From contig CM049320.1 in the NCBI GenBank assembly GCA_026874595.1, positions 41,540,714-41,604,713 of the forward strand: a DNA stretch of 64,000 bases, in the 5' to 3' direction. Source of the DNA: Sipunculus nudus. Lineage: Eukaryota; Annelida; Sipuncula; Golfingiida; Sipunculidae. Position 1 is the stretch's first letter; each line of letters starts with the position of its first letter. A model generated the notes under the pieces. It had not been told where the DNA came from, ran no database searches, and saw nothing but the letters and a program-made list of their open reading frames with translations. Shown here piece after piece: positions 23,558 to 34,960 of this stretch. A program made the translations under genes and the position numbers.

Positions 23558-24589
23558 CGATTTTCTGAAGTATTTTCTCCTTGATTTTCCACAAATCAAC
23601 GTTAAAAATGTGTCTCTGAATTGTTTGCTCATGGAACAATACAACGCGAAATTGATGGAGTTATTTATGAGAGCTGCGATATCCATAAGGTCACCGAGAG
23701 GGAGGTAAACCGCTTTATGGAATCCCTCCCCCTTTACCCCACTTAATAACGCCAGGATACCTTGGGGTAACTCTGTCACAAGAAAAAGTACGATCACAAC
23801 CACCAACATTCTCGTCGTTCGAGCGTGCTCGCGCATGCGCTGTCTTGAGGGCTTCCCGGAACCCTGGTTGCGCAAGCGCTGTCGTCGTTTATAAGTCACG
23901 TGCATGGTGCATATTAAAAGAGCTCCAAATACAGACAGCATACCACATGGCACCAGTTTTATCAGTATCGCATGGAGCCAGAAGTTCACTTTCAAAATAA
24001 CTCGTCCGAACTCTGTGGATTTATTGACGTAATCTAACTGATACAAGGTCATGTTCGTTGACGGGTCTTCAAATGCGAAAACGTGTATTGATAAGGCATT
24101 AGGTATCAATATAATGATAGCTCCGACGTAAACCATAGCCACGGCGAATTTTGTTCTAGAAAGAGACAGCATATTCCCCCTGTCGGCAGCACAACGAACA
24201 AATATGTACCGGAACACGGAGAGAAGGACCCCGAGCCAGATGGAGCAAGTGTGAGTAATATTTGAGAAGTTCGCATGGAACATCAGGAACATTTGCCATG
24301 CGTAGGAATACAGATATTGCGGGCCCTGGTGTTTAAGTAAATAAAACCGGACGGCGAAAGGAATGTATGACATCATAGTGGCCATGTCGGCCACGGCGAG
24401 GCCTGTCAAGATGGTATTCGTAGAACTGATCATGTTTTTCCGGGTTAGTACCAGAATATTAAGCAGGTTGCATATGATCCCCAAAGCACACACGCACACG
24501 CTCACATAACCGTGGTACTCGGCATACACCTCAGAAAACGCGTGGAGTCGCTCGGTACCGTACTCTCGGGTGTAATTATCCGGGTTCAT
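23558..24589 (-). CDS. Neuropeptide GPCR (SRW/DMSR, myosuppressin/FMRFamide-receptor-like), exon 1
   Basis: This exon encodes residues 1-344 of a class A GPCR predicted to sit in the plasma membrane, bind a small amidated neuropeptide and signal through G proteins. Seven hydrophobic segments are visible at about residues 27-50, 57-84, 96-131, 146-171, 200-232, 259-285 and 294-320. Family marks are N41 in TM1, LAVAD (64-68) in TM2, FRY (126-128) replacing DRY, TELPQG (272-277) replacing CWxP in TM6, and NSINFALY (310-317) replacing NPxxY. A short helix 8 follows, with C333 as a possible palmitoylation site. NYT at 5 and NMT/NKS at 179/189 are candidate glycosylation sites. No cysteine lies at the top of TM3 or in extracellular loop 2, so the usual disulfide is absent. 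The ATG has A at -3, and an in-frame TAA lies 12 codons upstream (24625-24623), which fixes the start. The exon ends at TCG|GTAAGT (donor 23557-23556). The TELPQG and NSxNFxLY pattern is typical of the invertebrate myosuppressin/FMRFamide/DMSR group. The ligand is not decided by sequence. Confidence 0.94.
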
Positions 24590-25228
24590 GCTTGTGAGGT
24601 CACTTCCTGTCCCGGATTGGTATTACCACCTAAACTTCGATCATGTTGTTATAGACCAGCCCGGCAATACATCCATACATACATACATTAAAGTAGTGTT
24701 TTTCCCGAACTGTGAGTTAGGCGCGAGGCCGTGCCTGTTAAACACTATATATTCCTCACGGCGTTAAAAGGTTAGATCTGAAATTGTTCGCCAACAATAA
24801 GCACAGCTCTCCCGGAGGTGTGGTTATGAGCTGATGGTGACAATCTTTGCGGCGTTTTGACATTTGTACTGAAGTAACAGCGGCATTGTCACGGATGTAA
24901 TGATGTGCTCCCAAGTCCCGCTACAGCTGTCTCAACTTGATGTCATGTACCCCGGAAATTATATATTCGTATCCAGGGCGTCACTTGTCTCGGTATGTCA
25001 TGCGATGCAGCTCACCTGAAAGTAGAGAGTGACACAAGTGATGGCACCATTCAGGATGTACTTTGTATACATATTTACACGCACACACATTGAGTCATAT
25101 TCGTCGTACACAATATAGAAGCTGTGTCGATAGCGCGAATGCACTAATGATTTCGGGGTGTTTAACTAAATAATTATAACCATATTACGATAACGATACC
25201 TGTTGAGTGATCCATGAGTGTATTCATT
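24590..25228 (-). promoter_or_regulatory. Upstream / 5' leader region of the GPCR gene
   Basis: This stretch lies immediately 5' of the receptor start. On the minus strand it holds a donor-like site TTTCAG|GTGAGC (junction 25016/25015). That could mark a non-coding leader exon spliced to an acceptor nearer the ATG, such as the one ending GGGACAG near 24608. No TATA box is convincing. The region is somewhat richer in GC than the flanks. A dispersed repeat begins at 25229, so the unique promoter region is probably confined to about 640 bp. Confidence 0.3.
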
Positions 25229-25536
25229 ACCTCTGCAAGGAGGGTCTGCGTTCATCCTCGTTCAAGTGTGTGTTTGTGTGTGTGTGTTTGTGTGTGTGTG
25301 TTTGTGTGTGTTATTTCACAACATAACTCACGCAGTCATGAATGTTATCTCAGGAAATGTTCAAGACATTACGTGAAAGGGCCAGTGAAGAAATGGTTAC
25401 ATTTTTGTGTGGATCCGGCGCATGATCCGGATTCAGGAACGTCATCAATGAGTGTTCACAAATGTACAGTAACTTTGGCACGAATGTGAATACAAACATG
25501 GCGGAGGCTTGCATTCCTTGTGATGCAGATTTCTAG
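25229..25536 (+). mobile_element. Family Q MITE, copy 4
   Basis: It starts ACCTCTGCAAGGAGGGTCTG. It has a GT-rich stretch, GATCCGGATTCAGGAACGTC, and ends GGCGGAGGCTTGCATTCCTT. It lies just upstream of the GPCR gene and limits its unique 5' region. Confidence 0.7.
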
Positions 25537-26339
25537 TTATAACCATTTTATCATTATTATTGTGACCTAACGTATCATACTGACACCCAACAGGACATAA
25601 TCATGGTATTAATACTATCGTTTCCCCACACTTACTATCACCTAGTCATTCATATAACTAGATCAGCCTTTTTTTCACCGTTATAAGCTGTATCATCATC
25701 ATCATCGTCCAAAGTATTACTGATTAGCCACAAACTTCAAGCCCATAATCACTACTTACTGATGGACCATCATTTTACAACTTTTATACCGCCTGAGTCA
25801 TTATCATCACCACAATCATCAACACAATCACCAATAATACCAGCACTGTATTCATTCTTGCATCTGGAAGGAACACCAGCTTCGTCAAGTACTCTAACAC
25901 TGTGTGGTAATTGCATGACAATTAAATCCATCGGCCCGTCATCAACAAATCGATGTAAATTTTAATGTTCAAATTCAAATTTTGCAGGAAAAAGACAAAC
26001 TTGCAATGAAACGGCAACTTGTTTTCAACAAAGTGTTATAAAAACATATCTCATAAAGGTACATATTATGCATTAAGGTCAAGGTCAATTTTAAACTTGG
26101 ACAGGAAAAAACAAAAATCGCTATGGTATGGCATGTTTTTGGCAAAAAGGTGGCATAGATACAAATTTATGTTATCATTGCCAACTAACTTTAGAATGCC
26201 CATGCGTTTGGACATGATTTGGTGTTACTTCTTTGGTCAGGAAAGGTACATATCACGCATCAAGGTCAAAGTAAAAGTCAAATTTAGAAGTAAAAGCAAT
26301 AAGCCCGATGATAGGCACCATTGTTTTTTCCTATCCCTG

Positions 26340-26552
26340 TGAAGCTTTCCATTCTAGAAGTACTCTTGGGAGCATACAGCCCAAGCATTATAGGCGCCAG
26401 AAAGATGTGCGTTTCAACTTCCGCCCATGACCAGTACCCATTAATTCCAGGGTTGACAGCGCACCCTTGGCAAAGAGTCTTAGCGCGGAAGGCGGCCAGA
26501 ACGGGACGCGAACACACAACCCTGCAGTCACAAGTCCAGCGTGCTAACTATT
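26340..26552 (-). mobile_element. tRNA-like SINE (family S2), copy 1
   Basis: The minus strand reads TAATAGTTAGCACGCTGGAC (A-box region) and GGTTGTGTGTTCGCGTCCCG (B-box region), then GCGCTAAGACTCTTTGCC and GGTACTGGTCATGGGCGGAA. It shares these parts with 26690-26925. Confidence 0.55.
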
Positions 26553-26689
26553 AGAAAAACGGTAAAGGTAGTGGGGGTTTATGGTCTGATATCACCGACG
26601 ATGTCAGTCTCATCAGACTTAATTTTACACTTTGCCTTCCTGGTCTTTCTAGCGTGTTCATTCTTGTAGCTTTTCTCCGCTCACTGGGG

Positions 26690-26925
26690 AGCATACATCA
26701 GGCAACCACACACGGCGCTAGAAGGTAATTCGTTCTACATTTGCTTGACACCCATGTTTGGCCAGTACCCATTCACTCCTGGGTGAAGAGAGCGCACCTT
26801 TGTGGTAAAGACTTTGGCTACAGGAGTCTCAGCGCGGAAAGCCGTCAGATCGGGTTGTGAACCAACAACCTAGCGGTCACGTGTCCAGGCACTAACCATT
26901 ACTCCGCCACGCTGCACAAGCTACT
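26690..26925 (-). mobile_element. tRNA-like SINE (family S2), copy 2
   Basis: The minus strand reads GGCGGAGTAATGGTTAGTGC (A box), TTGTTGGTTCACAACCCGAT (B box), then TTTCCGCGCTGAGACTCC and GTACTGGCCAAACATGGGTG. It lies in the same orientation about 250 bp from copy 1. Confidence 0.55.
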
Positions 26926-27483
26926 ACACCAACGAGGTCCATAAAATACGCATATATTTCAGCACTCATTAACGTTGATTAACTTGTATGATATTTATGG
27001 AAGAAATATTTTATAATTCGAAAGGGGAATTATCGCGAAAAATTAAAGCTTCGTGAATAAGAGGTCCCATTGTCAAAGGCTAAGTTAAAACGTGAAAGGT
27101 TGACTTTTTGAATAAAAAGAATCGTGTATGTTCGAAAATTGACATTTTAAATGATATCAAATATTTCTAATTGCCTACCATTAAGGAGTAATATAGTTTG
27201 TTAATAAGATTTTACACATAAAATTAAATTTACATAATAACGGTTATACTCTGTGTGTAGATTTTTGTAAGATCACCAAAATGAAACCCTCGCGAAACAA
27301 TGAAAAAAAGGTTAAATTGCGAAATATTAACCCCTTGAAAATCAAGCCAACAACAGTAGTCAACAGTATAACTCACCTGCACGCACCGGCCTGGTACATG
27401 GACGTTCAGGACAGAAACTATCAACAAATAGAGTAAAAGACAGGGGCATCAATGTGTGTAGCCAGCGGCGCACATTCAGCTAT

Positions 27484-27795
27484 TTTCAGCTGATGACAGA
27501 CATTGGCACCTGTGTGTTGGCCGGGGGCGTGGCGGCTGTGTGATGGTGACAGGTATTGATAATGAGGCCGTCATTCGTAATTTTACGCTTTCCTGTGTAA
27601 TTTACCTGCACACCCTCCCTGATTACAGATATTTTCTATTCTAGGAATTTGCTGACCGGCGACTGTCTGTGAGGTAAGCTGCAGGATTTGCCTCGGAGCA
27701 TTGGCTTCCGGTCTTGTTTGCAGCCGTTTGGACCGGAGAGCCTACAAGTTCCTTCCGCATCTCTTCACTAGTATTTATTTTAGTTTTATTTATAA
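27484..27795 (+). repeat. Duplicated segment B, copy 1
   Basis: About 310 bp nearly identical to 29380-29688. Both contain TGTTGGCCGGGGGCGTGGCG, CGTCATTCGTAATTTTACGC and GACCGGCGACTGTCTGTGAG. Differences are few (for example TCTAGGAA against TCTTGGAA). Confidence 0.9.
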
Positions 27796-27892
27796 AAAAA
27801 ATAGGAATTAAGGAATTAAGAATACACTAAAATATGGTGTGTTATTTATCTCATGAACACCTTTTTGTCGGCCAGTTACGCTTCATGGACTA

Positions 27893-28075
27893 GGGTCGGA
27901 TCAAGGATTTACGAACAGGAGGGGGCCAACCCAGGAGGACTTATGACAAATCCTATAAAAAGGTGTCATTTTGAAGGGGGGGGGGGGGGGGGGGGTGTCC
28001 AGCCGGGAAAAATTGGATCAGAAACCCTTAAAAACGGTCGCAGAAAAGGGAGTTTCTGACCCTCTGGTTCCGAAT
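27893..28075 (+). mobile_element. Family H hAT-like MITE
   Basis: It starts TAGGGTCGGATCAAGGATTT, then GGGGGCCAACCCAGGAGGAC, CAGAAACCCTTAAAAACGG and the end GACCCTCTGGTTCCGAATC. The G run at 27977-27997 is the internal poly-G of the family. Confidence 0.6.
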
Positions 28076-28104
28076 CTGTGGACAGATTCCAAGCGGATCC
28101 AATC

Positions 28105-28205
28105 CGATAACGGTTCACGGGCAGCTGTCGGTAGGCTCTGAACCAGTCACGGTTCACGGGCAGCTGTCGATCGGCCCTAAACCAGTCACGATTCACGGGC
28201 AGCTA
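28105..28205 (+). repeat. 39-bp minisatellite, about 2.6 units
   Basis: GGTTCACGGGCAGCTGTCGG, then ATCGGCCCTAAACCAGTCAC-type sequence, recurs three times with a 39-bp period, directly after the MITE at 27893. Confidence 0.8.
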
Positions 28206-28431
28206 TAGAGAGAGAGAGCAGTATGCCGTATGATGGTTAAATATGATCAGCTGACCTGCTGAATGTAACGGAAGGAGAAACGTGTATATATATTCTTATT
28301 AGGAATATCAGTAGGTCTCCTCTTGTCGCCTTTCTTCAGCAAATCACGGATAATGCTACCTCGCTACCTTTCATGACACCTGTGGACATGACGTGGGCAT
28401 GACCTGGCTTTTCTGGGCCAGATCATTCCGA

Positions 28432-28872
28432 TCACCAGTTCATGGTACATCCTCGGTTATTTTTTTCCACCGAGACCTTCAGCAACGATGTGTCACGTGA
28501 TGGAGCTGGCGAGATGACTTGGCCGATGTTCATCCCTGAATCTTCTCCATACAGCCTTAAATAAGACCTCATTAAAAAATCTGGAAGCCAGAAAATACCT
28601 GAATATTCCCTAAATATCCAAACACATAATTCAATCTGGATTAACCTACCACTATTACAAAGAAACTTTGGAACTATGGACAGACGGTACGAATACGGAA
28701 TTGAAACGGGCATACCTACGATTATTACAGCCATGGTGAAGGTATTTACTGATTTCTGAGGTTTATCAATTTGATCGTCTTGGGCCATTAGGGTTAGGTC
28801 ATTCATAGAACAGGAAACATCACGGAGTTTGTTGACTGTGGTAAGTCCCGGTAAAACCTGGCAAACACACAC
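28432..28872 (-). other. Unassigned 146-codon open frame
   Basis: This is the longest frame outside the GPCR and the repeats. Its translation has one hydrophobic stretch (TMAVIIVGMPVSIPYSY) but matches no family I recognise. There is no clear splice context. In AT-rich DNA of this length such a frame can arise by chance. Listed only so the stretch 28210-29270 is accounted for. Confidence 0.12.
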
Positions 28873-29275
28873 AGGGCATTACCAGGAACTATTGGCGGGG
28901 ATGACCGTACTTATCTGTCTGGGCATCCGGTCCAGTCCAAGCCACTTCGGTCCCTTCCAGCGTAACACGCCAATAGAGCATGTGAGGTATTTGCTTTGTT
29001 TTATACTGACATCCGTAACATTTCGTTAGCTGTCAGATTCAAGGTTCCAATGGTATGATGAACATATTGATGACTGTGGCAACTTACCTGACAAGGAGAG
29101 AATTCCGGTTTTTCAAGAAATTATGAAACGGCTTGCTATTTCATCACATTTACGTGTCAAGATTGTAATGGAGAAAGGGTGTTACATCGCATGAGACAGA
29201 CAACATATACAATATATATATATACTGACTTAATTAATATGTTAAATAATTCATTTGTGAGAGCTTGTAATACGG

Positions 29276-29379
29276 TATTACATCGGCAACAGTAATGGAA
29301 TCCTGGCTTCCCCAAGACAATGTGTTTGAAATACATGTATTTTGAGGGAACTTTGAACATGTATGGCGTCACAATGTCA
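29276..29379 (+). repeat. Segment A, copy 1, before segment B
   Basis: TCCTGGCTTCCCCAAGACAA, TGTTTGAAATACATGTATTT and TGAACATGTATGGCGTCACA are repeated at 29690-29805. Confidence 0.85.
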
Positions 29380-29688
29380 CCTGATGGCAGACATTGGCAC
29401 CTGTGTGTTGGCCGGGGGCGTGGCGGCTGTGTGATGGTGACAGGTATTGATAATGAGGCCGTCATTCGTAATTTTACGCTTTCCTGTGTAATTTACCTGC
29501 ACACCCCCCCTGATTACAGATATTTTCTATTCTTGGAATTTGCTGACCGGCGACTGTCTGTGAGGTAAGCTGCAGGATTTGCCTCGGAGCATTGGCTTCC
29601 GGTCTTGTTTGCAGCCGTTTGGACCGGAGAGCCTGCAAGTTCCTTCCGCATCGCTTCACTAGTATTTATTTTAGTTGTATTTATAAAA
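29380..29688 (+). repeat. Duplicated segment B, copy 2
   Basis: Near-identical to 27484-27795. It lies between two copies of segment A, giving an A-B-A order. Confidence 0.9.
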
Positions 29689-29689
29689 A

Positions 29690-29805
29690 AAAATTATATC
29701 GCCAACAGTAACAGAATCCTGGCTTCCCCAAGGCAATGTGTTTGAAATACAAGTATTTTGAGGGAACTTTGAACATGTATGGCGTCACAATGTCACTGGT
29801 ATCAA
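29690..29805 (+). repeat. Segment A, copy 2, after segment B
   Basis: Direct copy of 29276-29379 with about five changes. Confidence 0.85.
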
Positions 29806-30028
29806 GTATCTATATTCTCACAACGCACAACGGTAGAATTCCAAGACACCTAGAAAAGTGAGGGGTCCATATAATCTGTCTTTCCTCAAACAATTCAAGA
29901 CCCATTTTAACACCACATGGGAAGAAAAAAACTAAGAGAACTCGGTGCAGAAAACAATGCAACGTAGCCAGAATGTACTAGAGGCATTGTCGAAGGGTGG
30001 CTGCAGGTTTATCAGGTACCTGCTGGGA

Positions 30029-30082
30029 AAATTGTTCATATATACATATACATATACATATACATATATATATATATATATA
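30029..30082. repeat. (CATA)n/(TA)n microsatellite
   Basis: ATATACATATACATATACAT followed by a TA run. Confidence 0.9.
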
Positions 30083-31320
30083 GTGTCTGTAAATAAAATT
30101 GTATGTTTGTGTGAGACAGTCGAGATGGAAATCCACGAAAATGTTATCTTCTGAAGCAGCCTAGAGTTCCAATATTCTTGTAGAATTTCAATATTATTGT
30201 GATGCCTTATCTCCAGTTTCTCAGTTATCTGAGGGCACAGTCAGAGAAAACTTCCGCGGAATAAACCTCTATGCATAAATAATTGCAGGTAAATGTGTAT
30301 AGTAATGAAACTTGTATTGATATTCTCAACTATTTTCCTTCAACAATTTTCCTAGTGTCCAGAAAGTTTATCCTCAATATCACATGCAAGCGAGGGGGGG
30401 GGGGATTGCATTTGAAGAAACATATTTGACAGATCAAATCCAATTCCGAACCTATCATGCTGGACATATCAAACCAAAGCCATTAATAATTTTGTTATTG
30501 CACATCTATTATTGACACTGTGTATGCCGTTAGTCCTTGAGCCAGTTATAATCTAATTACCTTGATCTGTAGAAACGGTACACACTCTTTGAAATCTTAC
30601 CAGTTGCCAATGTGCAAACCAATTTACAACCTTTGCTTCAGTTTCCAAGGACATCCAGATCTGAAGATGTCACAACTATTTTCAGGTTACTCGTCCTTGT
30701 GGCAAAAATAAAAACGCCTCTAGCTGAGACGTTGCGTTCACTTTATATAAGTGTAAAAGTTCTAAAGTTTCCAATTTTCTGTTTCGTCTAGCATCGTCTA
30801 GATATAAGTGTGATGCAAAAAGGACAATGCAGTAATTGAGTGTATTTTCATTTCTCTCTTTATATCGCTTTTGGCACGTATCACTAGAATAAAAACAATA
30901 ACGGGTTATTATAAAGTATATCTTTTACATTTTTCAAATAATAAAGGTTTCTAATTTAAACAGACCACCTTAATATCAGAATGATATTCATAACATATCT
31001 ATACCTATGGATTAAATATGTGTTTATCTTTGAAAAACATACAAAATCGTGACAGCAACATTCTATACACTGTCCAATTACTAAAAAGACACTCAGATAT
31101 GGATATTATTAATTAGATGCCTAAGTAACTTGATGCTCTCAAGAGCGCTTCTCTATTAGCCAAAACGGCTACACTTGTAATCCTGTATAAATAAATACGT
31201 TCAAACCATGTGCAGATATATAGTCATTTCTGATTGCCTTAATGCTGCTAATGGCGATATCAGTTTACAGTCTTTGCATTTCAGTTTCCAAGAGGCATAA
31301 ACAAATGAATATTCAAGGAT

Positions 31321-31908
31321 TAGTAAGGGAGCCAGGTAGGCCAAATTTTAGATGAATTGTCCCTAAAAGTACTACAAATTCCAAGGTTATTTTCGTAAAC
31401 TATAGGTATTTTGATATGTATTTAATGAGGCTGCTTGGGATATGCTTTTGCAGTAGGTTTCATATCCAGCGTCAAAGTGAGCATGTTGGGGAAAAATCAG
31501 AAATTTAGGTGAACCGACTTATGAACACCTTTCATCCTGAAAGTAATTAACACGTATATGGGCTTGTTCAAAACGTGCATTAAAAAAATCATTTGAGACA
31601 AACAAAGGTAAATTGTAACATTTACAGCTATACAAAGTACCCCAAACTCCTAAAATTTTACGAAAAACGGCCTATAGTACATAAAAGTTTCATAAGTTCT
31701 CCTGATTTTTTTGTGTGGATTTGCAGTAGCTAAATACGTGCCATTAAAACGCATACCTGTATTTAGTCTTATGTGGCCCTTTTTAATAACTTTCATGAGA
31801 CATTGAGTAAAAGATCAGAAATAGAACAATTTTGAGAATCGCATACATTTGTTCAAATGTTTCCTCCCAGCTTCTGTTGGTCTTAAGTCAGGATAACAAA
31901 TTTGGTAT
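31321..31908 (+). repeat. Long inverted repeat, left copy
   Basis: It starts TAGTAAGGGAGCCAGGTAGG and ends TCAGGATAACAAATTTGGTA. The reverse complement is found at 34961-35602, at roughly 75-80% identity by eye. It is either one arm of a 4.3-kb element or a lone dispersed copy. Confidence 0.75.
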
Positions 31909-33523
31909 CACTGGATAGCTATGACCCCAAGCGTATAAATGCATACATATATTTTAGAAATCGTACTGAAATGTAGCAAAAAATGAAAACAATGATACCC
32001 CCTACCTATTTTTCCATCTTTTTCCCTTAATTTCACTCGATTTTTCCCAGCTCTTTCATCTGATTTGACATCTGCATCACTGAGTTTTCGCCTTTTTCTT
32101 CTTTTGACAGTATGGACGGTATACAATTTACTTACTATGAACTAATTATTAATATTACTGAGAGAAGTTTAAAGTAATTTTGCTTCTTTATCCTGTCTGT
32201 GTTGTCAAAAAAAAGATATACAGTATAGTTCTACCTATTGTCATTAAGCATCACAAACTGGGTTAAAATCAAGTTGCGTATTTTCATGTTTTCAGGAAAA
32301 TATGATATTCATGGGTCGGTATATTTTTTGGACACTTTCTGCAAATCAACAAATATTTTGTATATCAACACATTATCCTTCCTCCTTCAACTAATCAAAC
32401 TGATTATACAACAGTCACGCAAGGCCAGAGGCAGCCAGAAACTATCCCCAACCTTGCATGGTTAATTTAACCTTCTATTCAGGCATGGGTGGGGTTAAGT
32501 AGCTTCATCCTGCCACACGAACGTCAATATTGTATTCTGGAGTACAGTACAAGCTATAGGGTCCGGATCAGTTATAAGTTAAGCAGATGCATTCACCATA
32601 TATCTGACCCTTCTCCATTATGGTTTTTTTTAAAATTTTGATAAAAAAAAAATAAATGTCACAAATGATACAGATCGTCATGCCGTGATAATTGATAACA
32701 AATACCTTTTCATCACAAATGACAGAGATATCAAACGGCTCTCACTGTGTCGCACTTAGTGTCGGTACTGCTACCACGCGGCAACTTACATAACTACTTT
32801 CCATTCTCTGACCCTTTTATTTCATCGACTGGTAAACTTGGGCCGTACCGGACAGTCAGCGCCATACATCACCGCCTCGCTGAACTAAGGTCTTTCCATG
32901 TGACGCAAGTAGTAATTATAGTGGTCTTTCCCAGAATCGTTTTATCAAAACCAACATGGTTAATTCAGTAACCGCCTATTGTGGGCTTCTAGCTTGCTAT
33001 ATATATATATATATCCCCATTTTATCAGTTTTAATATGTTTAGGTCGTCAGCTATTTGAATACGGCAAGATTTTTAACACCATATAAAACTCTCAGCGTC
33101 AGTGAGTCAGTGTGTCACTGTTTATCAGATCATTGCTTATCGCAGCAGGCCGGTTTAAAATGTGTTTCCAGCTCAGCAAATCAGCGTGAGATATTTCGGT
33201 CCACACGCGATGAACGCAGTCAAACTGTCATTCAGGTACCGGCTGACTGAAACGATTACGACGTTCAGCGTGTTGGCAACTTAACAGTGGCAAAACTTTC
33301 ATGTGTAACTTGAACACTAACAAATACCCAGTACAAAATCGATGCGACATTGTCTACAATACACTTAAATTTGCCCATTGACCGTATGTTCGAACAGCAG
33401 AGATATATCATAGGACACGAAGGTTCATGTATGGACTTTCTAAAAACATGCATGATTTCAGTGCGAATATTACCAAGCGGGTTGAGCTGTCTATTGCCTA
33501 TGGGACGCTGTTAGCCTCCTCAT

Positions 33524-33558
33524 AGCAACGATGCTATTAGTAGGAGGCCAGGCGGATT
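33524..33558. repeat. 35-nt hairpin in a unique region
   Basis: GCCTCCT pairs with AGGAGGC, and inside it ATAGCA pairs with TGCTAT around an ACGA loop. TAGT and C form small bulges. Confidence 0.6.
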
Positions 33559-34315
33559 GATATGCTAATGTGAGGGAATTGTAAGGAGCCTTGTGACGCC
33601 CTAATATGCAAATATCAGGGATTCGCCATACGGACTTTACAGGGCGTTAGTGATAAAAGCAAGAACTGAGTTACGTCGCGTCTATCGGCACATGGAATCA
33701 CGTTTCATTTGAAGCATTTTAGCAGTAAAAATCAATACACTAAAGCCCAGGCAGGGCTAAATTATTACTCCGAATAAGAGTCCAAAATTTCAATCAAAAG
33801 GTCAAATTAATTTTAATATTTTTCATATGTTTTGGGTAACCCATTACATGGATATGGGTGCAGAAAAAATAAATGAAAGGGTTGAAGAAAAGTGCTTTGA
33901 AATAGGGTGACATTTATGGCAAAGCTTAATGTTTATGCTGATTATTAATAATTCAGTTCTAATTTCTGGTACACACTTAAATATAAAGTTAATAAATGGA
34001 CTTAATATATTACCTGGTGGTGTTACCCGGTTCATTATGTTTAAGTCACTAATTTCTTAATTATATTGGGATATTGATTAGGATATTGAACTAAGACCCG
34101 ACATATACACACAACACCTATTAAAACATATAAAATAAGTGGTTTTGATATATGGCCATCTTGAAATGTAACATTTGTTTATCAAAGAAAAATTGAGTTT
34201 TTTGCTTAATACTCGAAGGAGGAGTAACAGGTATTATAACAGGTTTGCCTCTATAATTAATTATTTTCAAACTTTCAGGTTTGAAACCATAACTATTTTA
34301 ATTTTCTGAACTGTT

Positions 34316-34408
34316 AACAAACGTCCAGCCGGACGGACAACTAGGACGAACGGACGGACAAAGATTACCGTTGTAGCACAGATGAACTATAGACCTACTG
34401 AGCTAAAA
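34316..34408 (+). mobile_element. Family P element, 3' end fragment
   Basis: The stretch holds CCGGACGGACAAC, GACGAACGGACGGACAAAGA and AGATGAACTATAGACCTACT followed by GAGCTAAAAA. This matches the 3' end of the family. No convincing 5' end is found upstream, so the copy is probably truncated or decayed. Confidence 0.5.
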
Positions 34409-34554
34409 ATAAATAAAAAAAAAAGATTAAAATTAAAAAAGGCCCTCCTCGCCTCAGTCAAATATTAATACTGGACCTCAACGTAACACATGGGTAAGCA
34501 CCTCCTCCTATTTTTTTCTATGGATTGTGCAATAATTATTACGAGACACTCTCT

Positions 34555-34700
34555 ATGGCTCGGATGATGGCATTTAGCCATCTGTTGGGGTATAGAGGAA
34601 ACCAGAGAACGACTGACCATGGACGGGCCATGACAGCCCACTCGCAAAGCACGCCAGGGATTAAACCAAGGTAGCCAGCGGACAGTTCCGCATTACATTC
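34555..34700 (-). mobile_element. Decayed tRNA-derived SINE (family S1)
   Basis: The minus strand shows GCTGGCTACCTTGGTTTAAT then CCCTGGCGTGC, aligning with the GCTGGCGACC..GGTTCGATCCCGGCGTGG head of the copy at 8385, with a damaged B box. Confidence 0.4.
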
Positions 34701-34960
34701 TTTTTTTGATAAATAACGTAAGATAGAACTATACTTGAGACCTTTCTTTTTTGACAATACAGACAGGATGAACAAGCAAGATAACTTTAAATTCTCTCTG
34801 TAATATTGATAATAAGGTCATAGTAAGGAACAGGCGATATCTCAGTGGTGCAGATGTCAAATCAGATTAAAGTCCTGGAAAAACCGAGTGAAATTAAGGG
34901 GTAGCGGGTAACATTGTTTTCATTTTTTTTGCTACATTTCGGTAAGATTTCTTAAATATA

